58,267 nt of DNA from Pseudomonadota bacterium (GTDB lineage Bacteria; Pseudomonadota; Gammaproteobacteria; Burkholderiales; Burkholderiaceae_C), in assembly GCA_021783695.1 (NCBI GenBank), contig JAJXTO010000017.1, forward strand, positions 1 through 58,267. Direction: 5' to 3'. Positions 16,215 to 24,476 of the stretch are shown here, piece by piece. Below the pieces are notes generated by a model, which worked only from the letters and a program-made list of their open reading frames with translations, did no database searches and was not told the DNA's origin. The translations under genes were made by a program, and so were the position numbers. Numbering within the stretch: the stretch's first letter is position 1; each line of letters begins with the position of its first letter.

Positions 16215-17576
16215 TCAACCGTGATGCGCCCCGGGCTGGGGATCGTCGTGAATCTGGATCTGGCGCTTGCGTTGCACCCGCGCCTTCCAGCTGCGGCCAA
16301 AATGCTTGATTGAAGCCGCGTAGAAAATGCCTTTGAGTATGCGCACCGAGGCCCAGATCGGCGTCTTGCCAAAAATATCCCCCGCCAACACCGACAGCAA
16401 GGCCTCCTTGACCCGCAGGATGTTGCGCGGCCCCATGAACATGTCGCGCATGGTGGGGTGGTTGACGCGGTAGATGAACCAGGAGAACGCGCGCGTGCCG
16501 TGCCGCATCTCACGGTCGAAGCGGGCCAGCGCCTGCGGCGCGCGCGCGGGTTGACGCAGACAGGTCTCAATTGCGTCGGCGGCAAAAAATCCGCTCTGCA
16601 TCGCCAGCATGACCCCGCTGGAAAACACCGGATCAATGAAGGCGTAGGCATCCCCGGTCAGCAGGTAATTCGGGCCGTGGGTCTGGCTGCAGCTATAGGA
16701 GAAATTGCCCGTGGCCTCGACCTCGGTCACCCGCTTGGAGTGGGCCAGTCGCGCGCTCAATTCGGGCGACATGGCAATGGTGTCGGCAAAAAATTCGTCC
16801 AGCGGTTTGTTGCGAGTCTTGAGGTAATACGGCCACACCACCGCACCCACACTGGTCACGCCGTCAGCCAGCGGAATGAACCAGAACCAGCCATGATCAA
16901 ACCAGAAAATGGTGATATTGCCCTGTGCCTTGCCATCCAGACGCTGCGCCCCGGTGAAGTGGGCAAAGAGTGCGGCACTGTTGTGCTTCGGGTTGCGTGC
17001 CTTGGTCTTGAAGCGGCTGCCGAAAAAGGTCTCACGACCCGACGCGTCCACCACATAGCGCGCGCGCCAAGTCGAGCGGCGGCCGTCATCGTGCCCAGCG
17101 GCGACGATCGCGCCCTGGCAGCCCGGGAGGAACTGCACGTCATCCACCTTGCAGCCTTCAATCACCTCCACGCCCTTGCGCGCAGTGTTGCGAATGAGGA
17201 TTTCATCGAACTCGGAACGCCGCACCTGATACGCCATGGGCATGGACTTGTCCCAGGCATCGGCGAACTCGAACATCTGGGTTTTCCGCGCGTGCCAGGG
17301 AGAGACGAATTCCGCCCCCCACTTTTCCATGGCGATGGCCTTGACCTGATCAGCGACGCCCAGTTTTTCGAGCAGGGGCAGATTGGCCGGAAGCAGCGAC
17401 TCGCCGATGTGGAACCGGGGGTGATGCTCTTTCTCCAGCAGGGTCACGCGAAATCCGCGCGCGTGCAACAAAGTTGCTGCCGTGGTTCCGGCCGGGCCGC
17501 CGCCAATGACCAGCACATCCACCTCTGGCACAGAGGCCATGATCGCGCCCGACTGCTGTTGTTTCGCCGTCTCCAT
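16215..17576 (-). CDS. Flavin-dependent halogenase-like monooxygenase
   Basis: A 453-residue FAD enzyme. The dinucleotide fold GGGPAG is at residues 25-30, IGES at 57-60, the halogenase hallmark WFWFIP (W-x-W-x-I-P) at 220-225, and GDAYAFIDPVFSSGV at 298-312. This combination fits FADH2-dependent halogenases of the phenol/CmlS-like type rather than ordinary hydroxylases. The ATG at 17576 has a GGGGAA ribosome binding site five bases upstream; an ATG at 17540 is the alternative. It is first in the leftward operon, directly before the chorismatase. It would halogenate the aryl head or polyene, but the halide and the site are unknown. Confidence 0.82.
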   Translation of the reverse strand: METAKQQQSGAIMASVPEVDVLVIGGGPAGTTAATLLHARGFRVTLLEKEHHPRFHIGESLLPANLPLLEKLGVADQVKAIAMEKWGAEFVSPWHARKTQMFEFADAWDKSMPMAYQVRRSEFDEILIRNTARKGVEVIEGCKVDDVQFLPGCQGAIVAAGHDDGRRSTWRARYVVDASGRETFFGSRFKTKARNPKHNSAALFAHFTGAQRLDGKAQGNITIFWFDHGWFWFIPLADGVTSVGAVVWPYYLKTRNKPLDEFFADTIAMSPELSARLAHSKRVTEVEATGNFSYSCSQTHGPNYLLTGDAYAFIDPVFSSGVMLAMQSGFFAADAIETCLRQPARAPQALARFDREMRHGTRAFSWFIYRVNHPTMRDMFMGPRNILRVKEALLSVLAGDIFGKTPIWASVRILKGIFYAASIKHFGRSWKARVQRKRQIQIHDDPQPGAHHG

Positions 17577-18019
17577 CTGTTTCCCCGAATATTTTATGGA
17601 TGCCGTGCGCATCTTTTCAGCGGAGTTTCTTGCAAAACCCAAGTCGCACTTGATTTTACGCGTCGTGGAGCGCGATTGGAGTCGGTGCGGGCGCCGTTTC
17701 TGGCCGGATGAGGTGAGCCAACTCAGCATCCAACACCCGCTGGCGGTGCGATTCAAACGCAGCGACGCGGCTGAGCAGCGCAAGCCAGGCGTTCGATCCA
17801 ATCCGCAGCGCATTCCGTCCTGCTTCCACGTCATGGACGCGCGCTACGGCTTGAGGATTAATCGTGCCTGTTCATTAAAACGCATTTGATGTCACGGATC
17901 GCGCGCAACTCCGCGCAAATATTCGGGGCCTGGCGGGGCGCTGTTAGTATGTTTTTGCCCGATCGATGCGGATACATGGCATTGACAAAGCCCCCATAAG
18001 TCGCCCGGAACATTGTGCA
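17577..18019. promoter_or_regulatory. Divergent control region between halogenase and second ACP operon (443 bp)
   Basis: No gene is supported here, although the halogenase frame stays open to 17834. On the minus strand TAAAAT (17596-17591) with CTGAAA (17620-17615) upstream is a weak promoter candidate for the halogenase operon. On the plus strand TAGTAT at 17945-17950 is a -10 candidate for the ACP operon. The AT-rich stretch 17855-17890 is unlike its surroundings. As the only gap of this size in the cluster, it is the likely place for regulator binding. Confidence 0.45.
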
Positions 18020-18310
18020 ATGCTTGAGCAACTCATCAAAAACTATCTGATCACCAGCGCCAAGGTCGATCCGGCCAAGTTCGACCAGTCCGGCCTGATG
18101 GTGGCCGATCTCGGCCTGGATTCGCTGGCCATGGTAGAGATGCTGTTCGAGATCGAAGACCGCTTCGGTTTTCAGCTCTCCGATCCCATGCGCTACCAGA
18201 GCATGGGCTATGCCGACATGGTGACGGCCATCGAGGCCGAAGTGCGTGTGCATCACGATGGCGAATTACCGCGCATCGACGCGCAGGGTTCCGCTGTCCA
18301 CCCACGATGA
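18020..18310 (+). CDS. Second acyl carrier protein, aryl polyene cluster
   Basis: A 96-residue acyl carrier protein with the attachment serine in LGLDSLAM near residue 36 and a typical FEIEDRFGF helix after it. The C-terminal 15 residues form a tail outside the ACP fold. The ATG at 18020 is preferred over one at 17966, since the additional residues are not ACP-like. It is coupled to the ketosynthase by ATGA. Aryl polyene systems use two ACPs, and this is the partner of the one at 273. Confidence 0.9.
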   Translation: MLEQLIKNYLITSAKVDPAKFDQSGLMVADLGLDSLAMVEMLFEIEDRFGFQLSDPMRYQSMGYADMVTAIEAEVRVHHDGELPRIDAQGSAVHPR

Positions 18311-19566
18311 ACCCGGTGCTGGTCACAGGCATGGGCATGCTCTCGCCTCTGGGAGCCGACTGTGCGTCGAGCTTCGAGGCCGCCTGCGCCGCCCGCAGCG
18401 CCGTTCGGGCCGTGCCCGAGGCGCTGGCGGCAGGCCTGTCCGATCTGCTGATGGCCCCGGTTTCCGCCGAGCCGCTGGGCCTGCTCGATAGCCAGGCCGC
18501 CGGGCTCGATCGTGCCACCCAGCTTGCGCTGGTGGCTGCGCAGCAGGCCATGGCCGATGCCGACATCGCCCCCCGGCCTGCTGATGCCGAGCGCTTCGGC
18601 GTGTTCGTCGGCATCGGCTTCGGCGGGGCACACACCCTCGATGCCATGTTCGCCCGCTACTACACCGCGCTGTACGGCGACGCCCAAAGCCGCCGCCGCG
18701 CCACGGTCGTCCACCCGTTGTCGGTGCCGCGCATGATGGCCAACGCCGCGCACGCCGCGGTCTCGCTGCGCTACGGCCTTCTCGGCCAGGGCAGCACCTA
18801 TTCGGTGGCCTGCGCGTCTTCGGCCGTGGCCGCTGGCGAAGCGTTGCGCGCCATCCGGCACGGCTATCTCGATGCCGCTCTGGTGATCGGCGCCGAGTCG
18901 ATGCTGACCCCCGGCTCCTTCGTGGCCTGGAACGCGCTGCGAGTCATGGCGCGGCCGCATGCCCCGGATATCGCCGCCAGTTGCCGCCCTTTCGATCGCG
19001 CCCGCACGGGCTTTGTGCTCGGCGAGGGCGCAGCTGCGCTGGTGCTGGAGAGCCGGGCGCGGCTGCGCGCCCGAAAAGGTCGGGCGCATGCCGAACTGGC
19101 GGGCTACGGCACCAGCAGCGACGCGCATCACCTCACCGCGCCCTCCGCGCAGGGACAGGCTGCAGCCATGCGCCAAGCGCTGGCCGAGGCCGGTCTGGAG
19201 CCCGCGCAAGTACGCTATCTCAATGCCCACGGCACCGCCACCGAGGTGGGGGACATCGTTGAAGCGCAGGCCATCCGTGCAGTGTTCGGCGCTGCGGCCA
19301 ACACCCTGGCGGTGAGCTCGACCAAGGCGGTGCACGGTCATCTGATCGGCGCCGGTGGCGCGGTGGAACTGGCGCTGGCCATCCTGGCAATGCAGCGCGG
19401 ACTAGCGCCTCCCACCGCACACCTCGAAGATCCCGATCCGCGCTGCGCGCTGGATTGCGTGCCGCTGCAGGCCCGCGAACTCGGCACCGTCGATGCCGTG
19501 ATGTCCAATGCCTTCGCCTTCGGCGGCAGCAACGCCAGCCTGGTGGCGCGGCGCGTGCGTCACTGA
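18307..19566 (+). CDS. Beta-ketoacyl-ACP synthase, FabF type (ApeR-like)
   Basis: A 419-residue ketosynthase with complete catalytic residues: C169 in SVACASS, H308 in LNAHGTAT, and K340 and H345 in SSTKAVHGH. FAFGGSN is near the C-terminus. It has no adjacent chain-length factor, unlike the ketosynthase at 8135, so it probably acts as a homodimer. In studied systems a stand-alone KS of this sort (ApeR) has a separate role from the KS:CLF pair. The name is by analogy of gene order and pairing only. Confidence 0.87.
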   Translation: MNPVLVTGMGMLSPLGADCASSFEAACAARSAVRAVPEALAAGLSDLLMAPVSAEPLGLLDSQAAGLDRATQLALVAAQQAMADADIAPRPADAERFGVFVGIGFGGAHTLDAMFARYYTALYGDAQSRRRATVVHPLSVPRMMANAAHAAVSLRYGLLGQGSTYSVACASSAVAAGEALRAIRHGYLDAALVIGAESMLTPGSFVAWNALRVMARPHAPDIAASCRPFDRARTGFVLGEGAAALVLESRARLRARKGRAHAELAGYGTSSDAHHLTAPSAQGQAAAMRQALAEAGLEPAQVRYLNAHGTATEVGDIVEAQAIRAVFGAAANTLAVSSTKAVHGHLIGAGGAVELALAILAMQRGLAPPTAHLEDPDPRCALDCVPLQARELGTVDAVMSNAFAFGGSNASLVARRVRH

Positions 19567-19580
19567 AGCCCTCCTTCGTC

Positions 19581-20279
19581 GTGTCCCTCTCACAGACCAC
19601 TGTCGCGCCGACTGGCGCGCGCGACACTGCGCTGCGTACCCTGCGGCTGTTTTTCCGCCACGGCTGGTTCAAGGCCATCGGCACCACGGCCTTCACCTGG
19701 ACGTTTTTCATCGCTTATTTCTATCTGCTGCAACACCCGCGCGAGGCGCCCACAGTCATTCCCATGACGGCAGTTGATCGCTGGATCGGGTTGCAGCCCT
19801 GGGCTCTGCCGTTCTATCTATCGCTGTGGGTGTATGTCTCGCTGCCCGCCTCGCTGATGGCAACGCGGCGCGAGATCACGCTCTACGGTCTGCGCATCGG
19901 CGCGCTGTGCGTGGTTGGCCTGACGTTGTTCTACCTTTGGCCCACCGAAGTTCAGACCTATGCCGTGAACTGGGCGCAATATCCGAGCTTTGACATCCTG
20001 CGTGGCACGGACGCCACAGGCAATGCCTGTCCGTCGCTGCATGTGGCCACGGCGGTGTTCAGCGCCATCTGGCTCGACTGGATGGCGCCGCGCCTGGGCT
20101 TCGGCCACCTGCTGCGCAGCCTCAACCTGCTGTGGTGCGCGCTGATCGTGTTTTCCACCATGGCGACCAAGCAGCATGTGCTGATCGACGTGCTGTGTGG
20201 CGCTGCACTGGGCGCGGTCATGGCCTGGCTCACCCGGCCGCGCAACCGGCGCCCGACCTTGCCGCCCTCTGCGCCATGA
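19581..20279 (+). CDS. PAP2-type phosphatase family membrane protein
   Basis: A 232-residue protein with five to six membrane segments. Two parts of the PAP2 signature are present: CPSLHVA (PSxH) and a later TKQHVLIDV, with the catalytic histidine followed by aspartate. The first conserved KX6RP block is not obvious, as in the inositol-phosphorylceramide-synthase-like branch. The only sensible start is GTG at 19581, with a weak ribosome site. A lipid-phosphate phosphatase or phosphotransferase here suggests turnover of a polyprenyl or glycerol phosphate carrier in pigment lipid assembly. Confidence 0.72.
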   Translation: MSLSQTTVAPTGARDTALRTLRLFFRHGWFKAIGTTAFTWTFFIAYFYLLQHPREAPTVIPMTAVDRWIGLQPWALPFYLSLWVYVSLPASLMATRREITLYGLRIGALCVVGLTLFYLWPTEVQTYAVNWAQYPSFDILRGTDATGNACPSLHVATAVFSAIWLDWMAPRLGFGHLLRSLNLLWCALIVFSTMATKQHVLIDVLCGAALGAVMAWLTRPRNRRPTLPPSAP

Positions 20280-20815
20280 GATTGCCTGATCGAACCTATC
20301 CCATTACCCTCGATGCCACCTCCATTGCACAGGTGCTGCCGCATCGTGGAGACATTCTGTGCGTGCGCCGCTTGACCGTGCTGGACTTCGACCACTACAT
20401 CGGTCACGCCGTCTGGCCGTACGATCTGTCGCTGCTGCAAGGTCATTTCCCCGGCATGCCGCTGGTGCCTGGGGTGTTGCTGATCGAAGCTGTGGCGCAG
20501 GTGGCTGGCGCCGGGATGCTGGAGGGCGACGCCACCGCGCATCGTTTCCGCAGCAGCCATGTCGGCATGCTTGCGGCAGTGCGCAAATGCAGCTTCCGGC
20601 GTGCGGTGCGCCCGAACGAATGGGTGCGCATCGACGCCCGCTCGCGGCAGATGTCACTGACCTCCGCGGTCATCACAGCCGAACTGCAAGTGGGCACCGA
20701 GGCTGCGGCCAGTGTGGAGATTGTGCTGGTGAATACCCCGCGCGAGGTCATTGCCGCCGCGTTGGCGCAGCCTCCGCAAGGCACTGCGGGTCCAAACACA
20801 TCGACCTGCCTGTGA
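20276..20815 (+). CDS. FabZ-like 3-hydroxyacyl-ACP dehydratase
   Basis: A 179-residue hotdog protein with the classic FabZ signature LQGHFPGMPLVPGVLLIEAVAQ-like block: H57 in GHFPG and E71 in LIEAVAQ. It also has the N-terminal LPHRGDIL. It is longer than usual FabZ by a C-terminal tail. ATGA overlap couples it to the PAP2 gene. It is the third dehydratase of the cluster and the only one with the full FabZ catalytic pair on one chain. Confidence 0.85.
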   Translation: MRLPDRTYPITLDATSIAQVLPHRGDILCVRRLTVLDFDHYIGHAVWPYDLSLLQGHFPGMPLVPGVLLIEAVAQVAGAGMLEGDATAHRFRSSHVGMLAAVRKCSFRRAVRPNEWVRIDARSRQMSLTSAVITAELQVGTEAAASVEIVLVNTPREVIAAALAQPPQGTAGPNTSTCL

Positions 20816-20949
20816 TGTCCTGTTGTCCGAGGCACCAACCGTTGCGCGGGTGCAGCGCTTTCTCGACGGTGTGTTCAACGACCGCGCGGTGGACGCGGCT
20901 TATGGCGACAAAAGCGACCGCACCGAAAAAACCGCGCAGTCCCTAAACC

Positions 20950-23226
20950 CTAAACCGGCGTGAGCTTGGCGATGTTCAGCGCCAGCCACTTGGTGCCGTG
21001 GCGATTGAACTTGACCTGGGCGCGGGCGTCTTCGCCGTCGCCTTCCAGACTGAGCACCACGCCCTCGCCAAACTTGCTGTGAAACACGGCCTGACCGCTG
21101 CGCAGGCCATGCGCGGGCTTGGACACCGGCGGAGTGAAGGCCGGCACGGTGGTCTTGGGGGTGTAGCTCCAGGTGCTGTGCTGATCGGCGCCGAATCCGC
21201 CGCCAAAGCCGGGCTGTTTGGCGCTGAGCCATTTGAGCGATTGCCCCGGCAGTTCCTCAAGAAAGCGGCTGCGCAGGTTGTAGCGGGTCTGGCCGTGCAG
21301 CATGCGGGTCTGCGCCAGGCTGAGGTAGAGCCGCTTGCGCGCACGGGTGATGGCCACATACATCAGTCGGCGTTCTTCTTCCACGCCGTCGGCTTCGTTC
21401 AGCGCGTTTTCGTGCGGAAACAGACCTTCTTCCAACCCGGTGATGAACACGGCGTCGAACTCCAGCCCCTTGGCGGCGTGCACGGTCATCATCTGAATGG
21501 CGTCCTGCCCGTTCTGTGCCTGGTTGTCACCGGCTTCAAGCGCGGCGTGGGTGAGGAAGGCGGTGAGCGGGGAGAGGGTTTCGCCAGTGGCGGGGTCGAT
21601 GCTGTCGAGGGCCGCAACTCTGTCGGCCACAGCGCCGAGGGCTTGCCGCTGCTGCGCCGTGGCCTGCAGGCCAAAGCCTTCCTGGGTGACGAAAGCGGCG
21701 GCGGCGTTGACCAGTTCATCCAGATTTTCCAGCCGGTCCTGGCCATCGCGCTCTTCGCGGTAATGGGCGCTCAGGCCGCTGGCATCGAGCACATGGCGCA
21801 CCAGTTCGGGCAGGCTCATCGTGGCGGTCTGGGCGCGCATCTGCGCCACCAGATCGAGAAAGGTCTGCAGGCTGGCAGCGCCGCGTCCGCCCAGGGTGTC
21901 CACTGCTTCGCTCAGCGGAGTGGCGCGCAGACGGGCAGCGTCCTGCAACTGCTCCAGGGTGCGGGCGCCGATGCCGCGTGCCGGGAAGTTGACCACGCGC
22001 AGGAAGGCGGTGTCGTCCTGCGGGTTGTCGAGCAGGCGCAGATAGGCCAGCGCGTGCTTGACTTCGGCGCGTTCGAAAAACCGCAGGCCGCCATACACGC
22101 GGTAAGGCAACCCGGCGTTGAACAATGTGCCCTCGATCACCCGCGACTGCGCGTTGGAGCGGTAGAGCACCGCGATTTCGCCGTGCGCCAAGCCCTCGCG
22201 CAGCAGTTGCCGGATTTCTTCGATCAGCCAGTTGGCTTCGGCGTAATCGCTCGGCGCCTCGAACACCCGCAGCGGCTCGCCCGCACCGGCCTCGGTGCGC
22301 AGGTTTTTGCCCAGGCGGCGGGCGTTGTTGGCGATGAGAGTGTTGGCGCTGTCGAGAATGTGCCCATGCGAGCGGTAGTTGCGCTCAAGTTTGATGAGGT
22401 GGCGCACGCGGAACTCGCGCTGGAAGTCGTCCATATTGCCGACATGCGCGCCGCGAAAGGCGTAGATGCTCTGGTCGTCGTCGCCCACGGCAAACACGCA
22501 GGCAGGCTGCGTCTCCTGTGGCCCGGCCAGCAGCTTGAGCCACTGGTATTGCAGGCGGTTGGTGTCCTGAAATTCATCGACCAGAATGTGGCGGAAGCGC
22601 TGGCGGTAATGCGCACGGATGGCGGCGTGATCGCGCAGGATTTCATACGAGCGCAGCAGCAGCTCGGCAAAGTCGGCCACGCCGTCGCGCGTGCATTGCG
22701 CTTCATAGGCCAGATAAATCTCGGCAAGCTGGCGGCTTTGCGGGTCGCGTACTTCCACGTCGCCGGGGCGCAGGCCCTGCTCCTTGGCGCCGTTGATGAA
22801 CCACTGCACCTGCTTGGGCGGGTGCCGTTCCTCGTCCACGTTCAGCCCCTTGAGCAGGCGCTTGATGCTGGAGAGTTGATCCTGGATGTCGAGAATCTGA
22901 AAGGTCTGCGGCAGCCCGGCCTCACGCCAGTGCGCGCGCAGAAAGCGGTTGCACAGGCCGTGAAACGTGCCGATCCACATGCCACGCACCGGAATGGGCA
23001 GTTGCGCCGACAACCGAGCCAGCATTTCCTTGGCCGCCTTGTTGGTGAAGGTGACCGCCAAAATGCCGGCCGGCGAGACCTGCCCGGTGGAAATCAGCCA
23101 GGCAATGCGGGTGGTCAACACCCGCGTCTTGCCACTGCCGGCCCCGGCCAGAATCAGGGCGTTTTCCGCAGGCAGGGTGACGGCGGCGTGCTGCTCGGGG
23201 TTGAGGTTGTACAGGAGTGTGGACAT
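20950..23226 (-). CDS. uvrD: DNA helicase II, UvrD/PcrA family
   Basis: A 758-residue superfamily 1A helicase. Walker A AGAGSGKT is at residues 27-34, the Q-motif LNPEQHAAV near 8-16, and DEFQDTNRLQY, GDDDQSIYAFRGA and MTVHAAKGLEFD (motifs II, III and V) follow in order. The C-terminal 45 residues form the Tudor-like domain (FHSKFGEGVVLS) that binds RNA polymerase in UvrD/PcrA. It unwinds DNA 3' to 5' in nucleotide excision and mismatch repair. It stands alone, convergent with the pigment operon; the 134-bp gap 20816-20949 contains no clear terminator. Confidence 0.95.
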   Translation of the reverse strand: MSTLLYNLNPEQHAAVTLPAENALILAGAGSGKTRVLTTRIAWLISTGQVSPAGILAVTFTNKAAKEMLARLSAQLPIPVRGMWIGTFHGLCNRFLRAHWREAGLPQTFQILDIQDQLSSIKRLLKGLNVDEERHPPKQVQWFINGAKEQGLRPGDVEVRDPQSRQLAEIYLAYEAQCTRDGVADFAELLLRSYEILRDHAAIRAHYRQRFRHILVDEFQDTNRLQYQWLKLLAGPQETQPACVFAVGDDDQSIYAFRGAHVGNMDDFQREFRVRHLIKLERNYRSHGHILDSANTLIANNARRLGKNLRTEAGAGEPLRVFEAPSDYAEANWLIEEIRQLLREGLAHGEIAVLYRSNAQSRVIEGTLFNAGLPYRVYGGLRFFERAEVKHALAYLRLLDNPQDDTAFLRVVNFPARGIGARTLEQLQDAARLRATPLSEAVDTLGGRGAASLQTFLDLVAQMRAQTATMSLPELVRHVLDASGLSAHYREERDGQDRLENLDELVNAAAAFVTQEGFGLQATAQQRQALGAVADRVAALDSIDPATGETLSPLTAFLTHAALEAGDNQAQNGQDAIQMMTVHAAKGLEFDAVFITGLEEGLFPHENALNEADGVEEERRLMYVAITRARKRLYLSLAQTRMLHGQTRYNLRSRFLEELPGQSLKWLSAKQPGFGGGFGADQHSTWSYTPKTTVPAFTPPVSKPAHGLRSGQAVFHSKFGEGVVLSLEGDGEDARAQVKFNRHGTKWLALNIAKLTPV

Positions 23227-23357
23227 GGACGGATTTTAGGGTGGCCCGGCGTGCGTTCCTGCGATGACGCGCGCCTGTCTGCGGAGGGAAAAGACCGCAT
23301 GCTGACCGCCTCCAGCCAGAGTACGCGGCGCGCAAGAAGTTTGCTCGGCATTGTCTC

Positions 23358-23385
23358 AGGACGCCGCCAGGGAGCGTCCTAGAAT
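23358..23385 (+). promoter_or_regulatory. Inverted repeat overlapping the candidate guaC promoter
   Basis: AGGACGC (23358-23364) and GCGTCCT (23374-23380) form a perfect 7-bp inverted repeat with a 9-base spacer. Its right arm runs straight into TAGAAT (23380-23385), a -10 candidate 77 bases before guaC. A protein bound here would cover the -35 region, so it could be an operator. The rest of 23227-23461 shows no gene. Confidence 0.4.
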
Positions 23386-23461
23386 GGGTGGCCGGGCCGC
23401 ACACTGTTGCCGTCCGGTTTTTTGTGCGCGCCACATTCATCGCGCCATGCCAGGAGGCATC

Positions 23462-24439
23462 ATGGACATTTTCGATTACGACAATATTCTGCTGTTGCCG
23501 CGCAAGTGCAGGGTGGACAGCCGCAGCCAGTGCGACCCGTCTACCGAGTTCGGCGGGCGACGGTTTCGCCTGCCGGTGGTGCCCGCGAACATGAAAACCG
23601 TGGTGGACGCGCCGCTTTGCCGCTGGCTGGCGGCGCATGGCTATTTTTATGTGATGCACCGCTTCGATGTGGACGTGGTGGCCTTCGCCCGGCAGATGCG
23701 GGATGCGGAGTTGTTCGTCTCGATCTCGCTGGGCGTCAAGGCGGACGACATGGCGATGATCGACCAACTCGCTGCCGAAGGTACGGGGGCGGACTATGTG
23801 ACCATCGACATCGCTCATGGCCACGCCGATAGCGTGCAGCGCATGATTGCGCACATCAAACACCGGCTGCCGCAGGCCTTTGTGATTGCAGGCAACATCG
23901 GCACGCCCGAAGCCGTGATTGACGTGGAAGCCTGGGGCGCGGACGCCACCAAGGTGGGCATCGGCCCAGGCAAGGTGTGCATCACGCGGATGAAAACCGG
24001 CTTCGGCACCGGCGGCTGGCAGCTCTCGGCGCTGAAATGGTGCGCGCGGGTGGCCACCAAACCCATCATCGCCGACGGCGGCATCCGTGAGCACGGCGAC
24101 ATTGCCAAGAGCGTGCGCTTTGGCGCCTGCATGGTGATGATCGGCTCGATGCTGGCCGGGCATGCGGAATCTCCGGGCAAGACGGTGGAAGTCGATGGCC
24201 AGCTGTTCAAGGAGTATTACGGCAGCGCCTCGGAGTTCAACAAGGGGGCGTACCGCAACGTGGAGGGCAAGCGCATCCTGGAGCCGCTCAAGGGCCGTCT
24301 GGCCGACACCCTGCGCGAAATGGAAGAAGACCTGCAAAGCTCGATCTCCTACGCCGGGGGCACGCAACTGGCGGACATCCGCAAGGTCAACTACATCATT
24401 CTCGGCCAGAACAACGCCGGCGAGCATGTGCTGATGTAA
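23462..24439 (+). CDS. guaC: GMP reductase
   Basis: A 325-residue IMPDH/GMPR-family barrel without CBS domains, so a reductase rather than IMP dehydrogenase. It has the catalytic cysteine C173 in [21 protein letters not shown] near 116, and the glycine-rich phosphate loop [14 protein letters not shown]. It converts GMP to IMP with NADPH in purine salvage. The ATG at 23462 has a strong AGGAGG site 5-6 bases upstream, so the longer frame from 23351 is rejected. The length matches the Firmicutes-type GuaC2 branch rather than the 346-residue E. coli type. Confidence 0.92.
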   Translation: MDIFDYDNILLLPRKCRVDSRSQCDPSTEFGGRRFRLPVVPANMKTVVDAPLCRWLAAHGYFYVMHRFDVDVVAFARQMRDAELFVSISLGVKADDMAMIDQLAAEGTGADYVTIDIAHGHADSVQRMIAHIKHRLPQAFVIAGNIGTPEAVIDVEAWGADATKVGIGPGKVCITRMKTGFGTGGWQLSALKWCARVATKPIIADGGIREHGDIAKSVRFGACMVMIGSMLAGHAESPGKTVEVDGQLFKEYYGSASEFNKGAYRNVEGKRILEPLKGRLADTLREMEEDLQSSISYAGGTQLADIRKVNYIILGQNNAGEHVLM

Positions 24440-24476
24440 GCCTGGTGCGGGGTGGGGGCCGTAGCATGCACGATCC

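Noticed and set aside
17577-17834. N-terminal extension of the halogenase.
   Set aside because: The extra 86 residues have no fold features, and the ATG at 17576 has a good ribosome binding site and gives the family length.
20831-20838. GGCACCAA just after the pigment cluster, matching the tRNA 3' end at 11-18, as a possible attachment-site repeat.
   Set aside because: Only eight identical bases, expected by chance at this length, and no integrase is present in the window.
20998-23382. 794-codon open frame on the plus strand opposite uvrD.
   Set aside because: A GC-rich antisense shadow: the minus-strand protein has all helicase motifs, while the plus-strand translation resembles no family.
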